From NCBI RefSeq assembly GCF_023053635.1, contig NC_086172.1, forward strand, positions 26,751,501 to 26,815,500: DNA of 64,000 bases, written 5' to 3'. Origin of the DNA: Elgaria multicarinata webbii. Lineage: Eukaryota > Chordata > Lepidosauria > Squamata > Anguidae. Positions 10,801 to 20,387 of this stretch are shown here, in pieces. The notes beneath the pieces were generated by a model. The model had not been told where the DNA came from and ran no database searches. It worked only from the letters and a program-made list of their open reading frames with translations. How positions within the stretch are numbered: position 1 is the stretch's first letter; the number at the start of each line of letters is the position of its first letter. A program made the translations under genes and the position numbers.

Positions 10801-13800
10801 GCAAAAGGCCTCAGAGGAAGCAGCAGCCTGTCTCTGGAAGACAGAAAGACACACGTGTTCCTTCTTCTATCACGTTCACAGGCACCATGGATTCCACCAC
10901 CTGCCTACCTCCGGTCCACGGTGATAAAGACTTTGCCTAGCTGCTGGACGCCATCACGGGGTTCACCCAGCAACTGAGAACTGGAGAACAGGTACATGTA
11001 GCTTAGTGACGCTGGTGGATGGTCCCTCCAGGGGCTGCTAGGGCAGAGGGGGTAGTCCCCCCTGGAGAGTGGGATGGAGGCCACTGCATCGCCTCTTTTC
11101 CCGACCCTCCACGAAAGGTGAGATGCCTGGAAACAGCATTGCGAGGGGTGGAGAGGGGGTGGCACCGTCCTCCTAACCTTAGAGACACCCAGACCCCAGG
11201 GGGATTCCACAGCAGGCAGCAGCCCAGAGCATCTACAAGGGACACTCTGACAAGAAGGCCCAGCAACCTCCTTCCCTAGCTAACATTCTTGTTCATTTCT
11301 AGAATTTTGACAGCAAGGTCACCTTCCTCCATGCCTTAATCCCATTGAGCAGGGTCATCCGAAAAATGGCCCTGGGACTTCCCTACTCCAAGGAGGAACT
11401 GGCCCAGGCAGTCCTGGTGAGTGAGATGCAGGACCCACCGTCCCGTGGGGAGATTGGGGGGATTTTCTTCCTGGGGCTTGAGAAGACTGGGACCCTCACC
11501 TTTTCCCTTTTGACCTCCCCCAGGTGGCGATGCAGTCCCAGGCAGGAGAAGCTCTCCCACCCTTTATTTTATCCTGCAGCATGAACGCCATATACAATCT
11601 CAGGTAACACGGTGGCTTGTGGGATCTGCGCCTGCTCACAAACTGGTCTCCTTAAGCTCGCTCAGGGTGGGTTGTGCGCTAAAGGATTGTGCGCTAAAGG
11701 ATAGATGGCTGACAGAGGCTACCCTGGGCTCTAAGGTAGGATTACGAAAACCCTTCCAGCCCCACTCTGGGTCAGCTGCAGGAGTTCTGAAACAGAGCCA
11801 GGGAAAAAGCCCTTTGACCTTTCTCTCTTTTAGGCTGAGGAAGCTGCGAGCCTTGTTCCAGCCAGAGAAGGTCCACCCTGCCAGAGGCAAGGAGAGAAGC
11901 TCCCACAGGGGCTCTGTAATGCCTGCAGCCCCCGCAAGGCCCTTCTGGTGGCCCTGCTGCTGCTGCTGCCGGAAGAGCCGAGTCCATCCGCAGGGGCTGA
12001 AACCTTCGGAGCAGGGGGTGGCCCTGGACCCCTGCTCCCTGCACCGGAGGCTGGAGGCGATGGACAGGAAGGCTGGAGTGGAGGGTTCAGGTGAGGTGAC
12101 GCCCAGGGCTCATGGGGAGTGCTGGGGGAAGAAGGAGGCATGCTAGGAGGCAAAAGGCCTCAGAGGAAGCAGCAGCCTGTCTCTGGAAGACAGAAAGACA
12201 CACGTGTTCCTTCTTCTATCACGTTCACAGGCACCATGGATTCCACCACCTGCCTACCTCCGGTCCACGGTGATAAAGACTTTGCCTAGCTGCTGGACGC
12301 CATCACGGGGTTCACCCAGCAACTGAGAACTGGAGAACAGGTACATGTAGCTTAGTGACGCTGGTGGATGGTCCCTCCAGGGGCTGCTAGGGCAGAGGGG
12401 GTAGTCCCCCCTGGAGAGTGGGATGGAGGCCACTGCATCGCCTCTTTTCCCGACCCTCCACGAAAGGTGAGATGCCTGGAAACAGCATTGCGAGGGGTGG
12501 AGAGGGGGTGGCACCGTCCTCCTAACCTTAGAGACACCCAGACCCCAGGGGGATTCCACAGCAGGCAGCAGCCCAGAGCATCTACAAGGGACACTCTGAC
12601 AAGAAGGCCCAGCAACCTCCTTCCCTAGCTAACATTCTTGTTCATTTCTAGAATTTTGACAGCAAGGTCACCTTCCTCCATGCCTTAATCCCATTGAGCA
12701 GGGTCATCCGAAAAATGGCCCTGGGACTTCCCTACTCCAAGGAGGAACTGGCCCAGGCAGTCCTGGTGAGTGAGATGCAGGACCCACCGTCCCGTGGGGA
12801 GATTGGGGGGATTTTCTTCCTGGGGCTTGAGAAGACTGGGACCCTCACCTTTTCCCTTTTGACCTCCCCCAGGTGGCGATGCAGTCCCAGGCAGGAGAAG
12901 CTCTCCCACCCTTTATTTTATCCTGCAGCATGAACGCCATATACAATCTCAGGTAACACGGTGGCTTGTGGGATCTGCGCCTGCTCACAAACTGGTCTCC
13001 TTAAGCTCGCTCAGGGTGGGTTGTGCGCTAAAGGATTGTGCGCTAAAGGATAGATGGCTGACAGAGGCTACCCTGGGCTCTAAGGTAGGATTACGAAAAC
13101 CCTTCCAGCCCCACTCTGGGTCAGCTGCAGGAGTTCTGAAACAGAGCCAGGGAAAAAGCCCTTTGACCTTTCTCTCTTTTAGGCTGAGGAAGCTGCGAGC
13201 CTTGTTCCAGCCAGAGAAGGTCCACCCTGCCAGAGGCAAGGAGAGAAGCTCCCACAGGGGCTCTGTAATGCCTGCAGCCCCCGCAAGGCCCTTCTGGTGG
13301 CCCTGCTGCTGCTGCTGCCGGAAGAGCCGAGTCCATCCGCAGGGGCTGAAACCTTCGGAGCAGGGGGTGGCCCTGGACCCCTGCTCCCTGCACCGGAGGC
13401 TGGAGGCGATGGACAGGAAGGCTGGAGTGGAGGGTTCAGGTGAGGTGACGCCCAGGGCTCATGGGGAGTGCTGGGGGAAGAAGGAGGCATGCTAGGAGGC
13501 AAAAGGCCTCAGAGGAAGCAGCAGCCTGTCTCTGGAAGACAGAAAGACACACGTGTTCCTTCTTCTATCACGTTCACAGGCACCATGGATTCCACCACCT
13601 GCCTACCTCCGGTCCACGGTGATAAAGACTTTGCCTAGCTGCTGGACGCCATCACGGGGTTCACCCAGCAACTGAGAACTGGAGAACAGGTACATGTAGC
13701 TTAGTGACGCTGGTGGATGGTCCCTCCAGGGGCTGCTAGGGCAGAGGGGGTAGTCCCCCCTGGAGAGTGGGATGGAGGCCACTGCATCGCCTCTTTTCCC

Positions 13801-16800
13801 GACCCTCCACGAAAGGTGAGATGCCTGGAAACAGCATTGCGAGGGGTGGAGAGGGGGTGGCACCGTCCTCCTAACCTTAGAGACACCCAGACCCCAGGGG
13901 GATTCCACAGCAGGCAGCAGCCCAGAGCATCTACAAGGGACACTCTGACAAGAAGGCCCAGCAACCTCCTTCCCTAGCTAACATTCTTGTTCATTTCTAG
14001 AATTTTGACAGCAAGGTCACCTTCCTCCATGCCTTAATGCCATTGAGCAGGGTCATCCGAAAAATGGCCCTGGGACTTCCCTACTCCAAGGAGGAACTGG
14101 CCCAGGCAGTCCTGGTGAGTGAGATGCAGGACCCACCGTCCCGTGGGGAGATTGGGGGGATTTTCTTCCTGGGGCTTGAGAAGACTGGGACCCTCACCTT
14201 TTCCCTTTTGACCTCCCCCAGGTGGCGATGCAGTCCCAGGCAGGAGAAGCTCTCCCACCCTTTATTTTATCCTGCAGCATGAACGCCATATACAATCTCA
14301 GGTAACACGGTGGCTTCTGGGATCTGCGCCTGCTCACAAACTGGTCTCCTTAAGCTCGCTCAGGGTGGGTTGTGCGCTAAAGGATTGTGCGCTAAAGGAT
14401 AGATGGCTGACAGAGGCTACCCTGGGCTCTAAGGTAGGATTACGAAAACCCTTCCAGCCCCACTCTGGGTCAGCTGCAGGAGTTCTGAAACAGAGCCAGG
14501 GAAAAAGCCCTTTGACCTTTCTCTCTTTTAGGCTGAGGAAGCTGCGAGCCTTGTTCCAGCCAGAGAAGGTCCACCCTGCCAGAGGCAAGGAGAGAAGCTC
14601 CCACAGGGGCTCTGTAATGCCTGCAGCCCCCGCAAGGCCCTTCTGGTGGCCCTGCTGCTGCTGCTGCCGGAAGAGCCGAGTCCATCCGCTGGGGCTGAAA
14701 CCTTCGGAGCAGGGGGTGGCCCTGGACCCCTGCTCCCTGCACCGGAGGCTGGAGGCGATGGACAGGAAGGCTGGAGTGGAGGGTTCAGGTGAGGTGACGC
14801 CCAGGGCTCATGGGGAGTGCTGGGGGAAGAAGGAGGCATGCTAGGAGGCAAAAGGCCTCAGAGGAAGCAGCAGCCTGTCTCTGGAAGACAGAAAGACACA
14901 CGTGTTCCTTCTTCTATCACATTCACAGGCACCATGGATTCCACCACCTGCCTACCTCCGGTCCACGGTGATAAAGACTTTGCCTAGCTGCTGGACGCCA
15001 TCACGGGGTTCACCCAGCAACTGAGAACTGGAGAACAGGTACATGTAGCTTAGTGACGCTGGTGGCTGGTCCCTCCAGGGGCTGCTAGGGCAGAGGGCGT
15101 AGTCCCCCCTGGAGAGTGGGATGGAGGCCACTGCATCGCCTCTTTTCCCGACCCTCCACGAAAGGTGAGATGCCTGGAAACAGCATTGCGAGGGGTGGAG
15201 AGGGGGTGGCACCGTCCTCCTAACCTTAGAGACACCCAGACCCCAGGGGGATTCCACAGCAGGCAGCAGCCCAGAGCATCTACAAGGGACACTCTGACAA
15301 GAAGGCCCAGCAACCTCCTTCCCTAGCTAACATTCTTGTTCATTTCTAGAATTTTGACAGCAAGGTCACCTTCCTCCATGCCTTAATGCCATTGAGCAGG
15401 GTCATCCGAAAAATGGCCCTGGGACTTCCCTACTCCAAGGAGGAACTGGCCCAGGCAGTCCTGGTGAGTGAGATGCAGGACCCACCGTCCCGTGGGGAGA
15501 TTGGGGGGATTTTCTTCCTGGGGCTTGAGAAGACTGGGACCCTCACCTTTTCCCTTTTGACCTCCCCCAGGTGGCGATGCAGTCCCAGGCAGGAGAAGCT
15601 CTCCCACCCTTTATTTTATCCTGCAGCATGAACGCCATATACAATCTCAGGTAACACGGTGGCTTGTGGGATCTGCGCCTGCTCACAAACTGGTCTCCTT
15701 AAGCTCGCTCAGGGTGGGTTGTGCGCTAAAGGATTGTGCGCTAAAGGATAGATGGCTGACAGAGGCTACCCTGGGCTCTAAGGTAGGATTACGAAAACCC
15801 TTCCAGCCCCACTCTGGGTCAGCTGCAGGAGTTCTGAAACAGAGCCAGGGAAAAAGCCCTTTGACCTTTCTCTCTTTTAGGCTGAGGAAGCTGCGAGCCT
15901 TGTTCCAGCCAGAGAAGGTCCACCCTGCCAGAGGCAAGGAGAGAAGCTCCCACAGGGGCTCTGTAATGCCTGCAGCCCCCGCAAGGCCCTTCTGGTGGCC
16001 CTGCTGCTGCTGCTGCCGGAAGAGCCGAGTCCATCCGCTGGGGTTGAAACCTTCGGAGCAGGGGGTGGCCCTGGACCCCTGCTCCCTGCACCGGAGGCTG
16101 GAGGCGATGGACAGGAAGGCTGGAGTGGAGGGTTCAGGTGAGGTGACGCCCAGGGCTCAGGGGGAGTGCTGGGGGAAGAAGGAGGCATGCTAGGAGGCAA
16201 AAGGCCTCAGAGGAAGCAGCAGCCTGTCTCTGGAAGACAGAAAGACACACGTGTTCCTTCTTCTATCACGTTCACAGGCACCATGGATTCCACCACCTGC
16301 CTACCTCCGGTCCACGGTGATAAAGACTTTGCCCAGCTGCTGGATGCCATCACGGGGTTCACCCAGCAACTGAGAACTGGAGAACAGGTACATGTAGCTT
16401 AGTGACGCTGGTGGATGGTCCCTCCAGGGGCTGCTAGGGCAGAGGGCGTAGTCCCCCCTGGAGAGTGGGATGGAGGCCACTGCATCGCCTCTTTTCCCGA
16501 CCCTCCACGAAAGGTGAGATGCCTGGAAACAGCATTGCGAGGGGTGGAGAGGGGGTGGCACCGTCCTCCTAACCTTAGAGACACCCAGACCCCAGGGGGA
16601 TTCCACAGCAGGCAGCAGCCCAGAGCATCTACAAGGGACACTCTGACAAGAAGGCCCAGCAACCTCCTTCCCTAGCTAACATTCTTGTTTATTTCTAGAA
16701 TTTTGACAGCAAGGTCACCTTCCTCCATGCATTAATCCCATTGAGCAGGGTCGTCCGAAAAATGGCCCTGGGACTTCCCTACTCCAAGGAGGAACTGGCC

Positions 16801-19295
16801 CAGGCAGTCATGATGAGTGAGATGCAGGACCCACCGTCCCGTGGGGAGATTGGGGGGATTTTCCTCCTGGGGCTTGAGAGGACTGGGACCCTCACCTTTT
16901 CCCTTTTGACCTCCCCCAGGTGGCGATGCAGTCCCAGGCAGGAGAAGCTCTCCCACCCTTTATTTTATACTGCAGCATGAACGCCATATACAATCTCAGG
17001 TAACACGGTGGCTTGTGGGATCTGCGCCTGCTCACAAACTGGTCTCCTTAAGCTCGCTCAGGGTTTCTTTTGTGAAGGGGGGAGGGGCAATTTTGGCCGG
17101 AGAGTTTCCGGAGTTGTAAGTCATTTTTTCTGTCTCGACATAAATAGAATTGGGCCCAAATAGTATCTATTTTTTAAAATGACTTTAGTTGACGTTGGAT
17201 GAGGTTCTGAGCCCATCCCCCTGGCTTCCTGTTCTGGGGGTGGGCCAGAGATAGAGAGGCTTCAGATGCAGGCACCTCCTCCCCCCTCCTCCCAATCCTC
17301 CAGGCTGCCCCCTTTCCGCCCTCCCAATTCTCTTCCGAAGTTGCTCTTGCTCAGAAACTGGAGCCGTGGCAGTGGTTTCCATGGGGGCTGGGACGGAGGC
17401 GGGTGGGAAGGTCCCGTGATCAGGTCCACTCCTCCACGCCCATAGCTCCTCTGAAGGGGAGAGGGGTGGAAATCCAGGTCTGATGGGGAGATGCTCCAGT
17501 CTCTTGATCATTTTAGCTGCCCTTTTCTGCCTTTTTCCCAGCTCTACAGTATATTTTCTAGGTGTGGTGGCCAAAACTGCACACCGTCTTCAAAGTGTGA
17601 TGGCACTATAGATTTGGATCAAGGCAATAAGTTAGTTGTCGGGGTGATGGGCAGCCATCCTGGAAGGTCCCCCGTAACGATACGGCTGGGGGAGGGTTAT
17701 TTCCAACAGAGGCTCTTGGACCAGCCTGAACAACAGCTCCTCCCTCTCTCACCAGAACTGATTCCTTTTCCTTTTCTCCACCCAGCCAAATCGGACCAGC
17801 CTTCAGGCAGGAGGTGGAGACCCAGATCCTGCCGTTGGCTCTGCATGAGGTTCTCAGCCAGCCCAGGGATGGAGCAGCCCCTCGGCATCAGGTAAAACCT
17901 GGCCCAATGCATTAGTGCTGGGACAAAGGCCGTTTCCTGGCCCTGTGGTGGCTGATCCTTCCTTGAACTGAAGTTGCGGAGATCTGCTTTATACTCAGGG
18001 GAGCAGATGTATGTTCTGCAGGGCAGGTGGGACAGGGGGGTCCACGTTCCTTTCCTGCAGCATCTGTCCATGGAATTGTTTCTGGAAGGAGGGTTCCTTA
18101 GGGAAAGGGAGCTATAGGGCATCCTATGGGTCAGGGGAAGGCAAAACCTTGAATCCTGCAGGCCCATCTGGCGCTCCTTTCACCTGAACCGAGAAGGGGA
18201 AAGGGGCTCCAGGCCAAAACGGGGCAGGAGGGAGGCCTTCTTGCCCAAGGTTCCTTGGTGTGGCGTGAGCTCGTTCCACTCTCAGGCCGTCTTTCATCAG
18301 GGCCCGCTGTCCCCTACCTCTGTTGAAGAAAAAAGGGACAGTGTTGCTCCAGTGGCTTTGTAGAGGAGGAGGGAGGGGGATTTATGGGCACCCATTGGTG
18401 CCACGTTGCTGACCGCTACTGTAGCCTATTCAGCGACATGTCTCCTTGGCGGGGGAGGTCCTTTGGTGTCCACACCCTGCTGTAATGCTCTCTTTCTTTT
18501 CAGCGCCTCTTCAAACCTTATGGTTTTGAGATGGCGCAGCGGATGCTGAGAGGGTTGCTGACCGGGGAGCTGGGCCACCTCCTCTATATCTTGGAGGTGA
18601 GTGGGGATGCAGCTGGGATTTCGTTTTTGCTCACAAGACACGTGAGGAAGCCCAGGGCAGATCCACACTTAAGCTTTGGGACGCCCTGACGGCGCATTGG
18701 GGCGTCCTGAAATCGATGATGTGAACCCTACCTTAAGCATTGCAAGAAGAGGAGGCGGCCCCTCGCAGGGACGGGATAAAGAGAAAACCGCGCCCGGCGC
18801 CTTCGCCGGGCCATCAGCTGCCGCCCACCTACCCGCCGGCTTCCTTTTGCCGGCGAAAGAGTCACCCGGGGCGCACCCAGGTCAGAGAGCTTCGCGGAAG
18901 AAGCTTCCGCCCGGGTCATAGAGCTCTTGGAGGGAAAAACATCATTTCCTCCTTACAATTGGGAGCAGGGAGAAGGGCAGAACCCAAATCAGGGCCACCG
19001 GAGGGGGAGGCAACGCATTACAGCTCTCCCATCCCAATGCCAGGGGCCTGTTGGAGCTTCCGCTGAGGGCCTGTCGTCCTTGTGGATTTATAGGACGGAG
19101 CCCCATTGAGGCAAAGGGATGAACTGAGAGAAAAACCCACCTTGTTTTCTTTCTCTCCAGATGTCTGGAGACCGCCCAGTCCTCGGCCGCCTCATGGCCG
19201 AGGTCAGAGGCCTCGTCCATGATGAGAGGGAGGAGCTCCAGGAGCAGGCCAAGGAGGCGGTCTGCGCCTATGAAGACTCCTCCTTCTCCAGAGGG
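4796..19295 (+). CDS. MROH-like (Maestro heat-like repeat) gene with an internal tandem exon-block array
   Basis: Gene model from splice signals and phase: exon 1 (4796-4848), exon A, B, C, D, then E (17786-17891), F (18504-18596), G (19161-19295), all with phases that agree. Using the unit 9 copies, A to G encode a basic, cysteine-rich leader followed by helical, leucine-rich HEAT-like sequence. Family call rests on recalled MROH consensus: exon C/D (KVTFLHALIPLSR … ELAQAV), exon F (LLTGELGHLLYILE) and exon G (LGRLMAEVRGLVHDEREEL … QAKEAV) line up with the MROH blocks of the same order. MROH proteins are alpha-helical repeat proteins with poorly known roles; they are often multicopy in sauropsids. 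The coding potential is compromised: a TAG in exon B of units 1-8 and a lost exon C donor in unit 9. An MROH exon expected between F and G (W-I-x-S-R type) is missing here and an element sits in that intron. Whether the locus makes protein is unknown. Confidence 0.6.
4884..5020 (+). repeat. Intron 1 segment found inverted at every array junction
   Basis: This part of the exon 1-A intron (…ttttccctggctctgtttca… through …cctttagcgcacaa) appears in reverse complement in the D-to-A intron of each array unit, e.g. 6275-6423. It therefore marks the junction made when the array arose. Confidence 0.8.
5089..6437 (+). pseudogene. Array unit 1 (exons A-D, stop in B)
   Basis: Exons A 5089-5345, B 5486-5595, C 5907-6020, D 6128-6207, all with GT/AG borders. 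TAG at 5542 in exon B. Unit-specific: exon A has RIHPLG (Val to Ile) and the B-C intron ends taacgttcttg. Exon A follows exon 1 directly, so a transcript starting at exon 1 would meet the TAG in the third exon. Confidence 0.8.
6438..7786 (+). pseudogene. Array unit 2 (exons A-D, stop in B)
   Basis: Exons A 6438-6694, B 6835-6944, C 7256-7369, D 7477-7556. TAG at 6891. Shares TARAQGE in exon A with unit 1 only, and has RVHPQG, as units 3, 6 and 7. Begins after the first inverted intron piece (6275-6423). Confidence 0.8.
7787..9135 (+). pseudogene. Array unit 3 (exons A-D, stop in B)
   Basis: TAG at 8240. Exon A reads TPRAQGE and RVHPQG; exon C has RVVRK, as in unit 9; exon D starts GTGGTGAGG (VVRQSQ), shared only with unit 4. 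These mixed markers indicate exchange between units. Confidence 0.8.
9136..10484 (+). pseudogene. Array unit 4 (exons A-D, stop in B)
   Basis: TAG at 9589. Exon A TPRAHGE, RVHPLG; exon C RVIRK; exon D VVRQSQ as in unit 3. The B-C intron has agggcgtagtcc as in units 3, 8 and 9. Confidence 0.8.
10485..11833 (+). pseudogene. Array unit 5 (exons A-D, stop in B)
   Basis: TAG at 10938. Exon A TPRAHGE, RVHPLG; B-C intron agggggtagtcc as in units 1, 2, 6 and 7; exon D VAMQSQ. Confidence 0.8.
11834..13182 (+). pseudogene. Array unit 6 (exons A-D, stop in B)
   Basis: TAG at 12287. Exon A TPRAHGE, RVHPQG; exon D VAMQSQ. Nearly identical to unit 7 by the markers checked. Confidence 0.8.
13183..14531 (+). 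pseudogene. Array unit 7 (exons A-D, stop in B)
   Basis: TAG at 13636. Exon C has ALMPLSR (Ile to Met), shared only with unit 8; exon A TPRAHGE, RVHPQG. After exon D the intron has ggcttctggg instead of ggcttgtggg. Confidence 0.8.
14532..15880 (+). pseudogene. Array unit 8 (exons A-D, stop in B)
   Basis: TAG at 14985, the last unit with the stop. Exon C ALMPLSR with unit 7; exon A TPRAHGE, RVHPLG; private change ggtggctggtcc in the B-C intron. Confidence 0.8.
15881..16137 (+). CDS. Exon A, terminal unit 9
   Basis: Acceptor TCTTTTAG, donor GGTTCAG|GTGAGG. The in-phase frame (LRKLRALFQPEKVHP …) contains PFWWPCCCCCRKSR, whose cysteines come from a (CTG/TGC)n run, and ends MDRKAGVEGSG. It is basic and cysteine-rich, without a recognisable fold; comparable low-complexity leaders precede the helical part in other MROH proteins, from memory. 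Confidence 0.55.
16278..16387 (+). CDS. Exon B, terminal unit 9 (open reading frame)
   Basis: Acceptor TTCACAG, donor GAACAG|GTACAT, 36 full codons. Codon 18 counted from its ATG is CAG (16334-16336), giving DKDFAQLLDAITGF; the other eight copies have TAG here. This is the only copy able to be read through. Confidence 0.6.
16699..16812 (+). CDS. Exon C, terminal unit 9 (donor lost)
   Basis: Encodes NFDSKVTFLHALIPLSRVVR … EELAQAVM, the MROH-like block. All other units end GTCCTG|GTGAGT; here the sequence is GTCATG|ATGAGT, so the GT is AT. Read-through of the 107-bp intron would shift frame relative to exon D and reach TAA. A working transcript would need a cryptic donor or exon skipping. Confidence 0.5.
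16920..16999 (+). CDS. Exon D, terminal unit 9
   Basis: Acceptor CTCCCCCAG, donor CTCAG|GTAACA; encodes VAMQSQAGEALPPFI … NAIYNL plus two bases. It joins in phase both to exon E (Ser) and to a following exon A (Arg), which is why the block could be amplified without breaking frame. Confidence 0.6.
17064..17785. other. Intron D-E: GC-rich sequence and a CR1 piece
   Basis: 17185-17490 is GC-rich with no convincing exon. About 17495-17640 (…cttgatcattttagctgccc…, …gtggccaaaactgcacacc…) matches the reverse-oriented CR1 region just upstream of the CR1 3' end. Confidence 0.55.
17786..17891 (+). CDS. Exon E of MROH-like gene
   Basis: Acceptor CTCCACCCAG, donor CATCAG|GTAAAA; 35 codons starting QIGPAFRQEVETQILPLALH. 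Enters with one base to complete Ser from exon D and leaves in phase 0. Helical, leucine-rich, consistent with a HEAT-like repeat. Confidence 0.6.
18504..18596 (+). CDS. Exon F of MROH-like gene
   Basis: Acceptor TTCTTTTCAG, donor TTGGAG|GTGAGT, 31 codons, phase 0 at both ends. Sequence RLFKPYGFEMAQRMLRGLLT … LLYILE matches the MROH pattern of a short helix pair that precedes the W-I-x-S-R exon. A decayed copy of this exon is in the left arm near 21650-21775 (LLTGEATVSHLQSLLAV). Confidence 0.65.
18660..18925 (+). mobile_element. Single-arm copy of the GC-rich fold-back element
   Basis: Starts atccacacttaagcttt and matches 42236-42530 in the same orientation, but only one arm is present. It lies in the F-G intron, just where an MROH exon is expected and absent. 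The complete palindromic version is at 42269-42775. Confidence 0.65.
19161..19295 (+). CDS. Exon G of MROH-like gene
   Basis: Acceptor TTTCTCTCCAG, donor AGAGGG|GTAAGT, 45 codons, phase 0 at both ends. LGRLMAEVRGLVHDEREEL followed by QAKEAVCAY is the clearest MROH-type block in the window (GHLMAQLGLL-type helix, then Q-A-K/R-E-x-V). A truncated + strand copy of the exon with its upstream intron lies at 38485-38646. Confidence 0.7.
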
Positions 19296-19580
19296 GTAAG
19301 TCGGCTGGGAAGAATGGCCATGCGGGGGGAGGCTCCTTGCTGATTTCCATGGGGTGATAAAGGAAAGGGGGAACCACGGCCTTCCCTGTCCCAAGACAGT
19401 TCATTAGTCCCCCCCCCCCAGCTCTCCACGTCCTCCCAGTTTGGGAGGAGAGATTCCCCCACTAAGGCTAAACAACGTCTTTCACTGATCCCAGAGATAT
19501 GTCCTTAGTGAAACGCCCCCGAGCACCGTAGCTTTTAAACGTGACCTCTGCTCCTCTCACTTCTGTTCTCTTCCATCCAG

Positions 19581-19652
19581 ATGCCGCCATCATTGCAGAC
19601 CTTGAGAACACACCGATGCAGACGAATTTGGGGCCGGCACGAGCGCTCTTGA
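19581..19652 (+). CDS. Possible terminal exon after G
   Basis: A good acceptor (CTTCCATCCAG) is followed in phase 0 by 23 codons and TGA. The peptide (MPPSLQTLRTH…) has no family resemblance, so this may be a decayed exon in which the true frame is lost. Confidence 0.2.
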   Translation: MPPSLQTLRTHRCRRIWGRHERS

Positions 19653-19796
19653 ACTGGCGTGGCTGCAACAACCGCCTTGTACTGCCGGACATTGAACGGG
19701 GGAGCCTGGTGGTGATGTCACAGTGCTATCACCCTTCGGGGAGCCTTTTCTGGAAACCACCCGGTCCTTGGGAGGCTTGTGGTGGAATTGGGAGCG

Positions 19797-20048
19797 CTCC
19801 TCAACGACGGGCGAGAGAGGAGCAGGACAAGGCAGCCCCCAGGCCCTATGATCAGCTCCTTCTTCTGCAGAGGGGTAAGGAGGCTCGGAAGGCTGAAACC
19901 AGCAGCCGCTCCTGGCTGGGCCAGGGGTCATCCCCAATGGGGACTGGAAGCCTCCCTTCTCACCAAGCCCATGTGGTGTCTCTCTGCTGGGGCTCAACAT
20001 CTCCGAGGACCCCTGGCGCAGGAGAGCAAATGGAGGCGAAGGAGTTGA
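19797..20048 (+). repeat. Direct duplicate, copy 1, of a partial MROH-like exon
   Basis: From gctcctcaacgacgg to gaggcgaaggagttga, repeated at 20388-20637 with few differences. It equals the 3' part of the exon seen whole at 42016-42160 (minus) plus its following intron. Confidence 0.85.
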
Positions 20049-20387
20049 ACCAAATTCTTGCTGTCAGTGAGAACATTGCTGTGCGCCAGAATTATGCTGA
20101 TGCCTTTGGAAGAGTCAGAGGACACTGGGAGACACAGAAGGTGAGGACATGAAGTACATGAAGTTCAATTCTTTTTGTCTTTGCCTTTTCTTTTTTTTAA
20201 CTACAGGGTTGATACCCACTTACCCATTTTAAAGAACTGGCAAACATTCTTGTAATGGGCTGTGGCAAGGTTTTTGAAATGGGGCTCAAAGCCATAGCTA
20301 TAAGCCACCAGTGGGTAAGCCAAAATGACACAAGGCAAGTGTTCCATTAGTAGAATTATTTTACTGACGTGTCACAGGCATTAGCTC
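20049..20387 (+). other. 339-bp insert, homologous in reverse to 59060-59375
   Basis: Begins inside a possible exon (…ENIAV … GHWETQK|GTGAGG) and continues into intron-like sequence. The same sequence, diverged, lies on the opposite strand at about 59060-59375 (ENVAV … GHWETQK|GTGAGG). It is bracketed by the 250-bp direct duplicates. Either strand of origin is possible; function not recognised. Confidence 0.6.

Larger units (their letters stand above)
5089..17063 (+). repeat. Tandem array, 1349-bp period, about 8.9 units
   Basis: Exon A begins at 5089, 6438, 7787, 9136, 10485, 11834, 13183, 14532 and 15881: nine starts exactly 1349 bp apart. Exon B's ATG shows the same spacing (5491 to 16283), so there is no net indel over eight intervals. 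Each unit holds exon A (257 bp), B (110), C (114) and D (80), total 561 bp = 187 codons, and the D-to-next-A junction is in phase. Units differ by a handful of single bases. The last unit diverges at 17064 after ctcgctcaggg, where the original D-E intron continues. Very recent amplification or strong homogenisation is implied; collapse or expansion by assembly cannot be excluded from sequence alone. Confidence 0.95.

Noticed and set aside
5085-16200. Long minus-strand proline/serine-rich frames repeated in each array unit
   Set aside because: They are antisense shadows of exon A and the introns; splice signals and MROH-type sequence are all on the + strand.
5509-16980. Other frames of 61-129 codons repeated every 1349 bp
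   Set aside because: They run through introns B-C and C-D without regard to the conserved splice borders; repetition comes from the array, not from coding selection.
5089-17063. CRISPR array or bacterial repeat system
   Set aside because: The unit is 1.35 kb, contains spliced exons and lies in vertebrate DNA with SINEs and LINEs.
4796-19295. Gasdermin family as an alternative call for the gene
   Set aside because: Considered because of the helical C-terminal-like exons; exon order, and especially exons C, F and G, fit MROH blocks better and no gasdermin N-terminal motif is present.
19541-20152. 203-codon open frame as a single exon
   Set aside because: It crosses a splice acceptor, one direct duplicate and the start of the 339-bp insert; no MROH-like order along its length.
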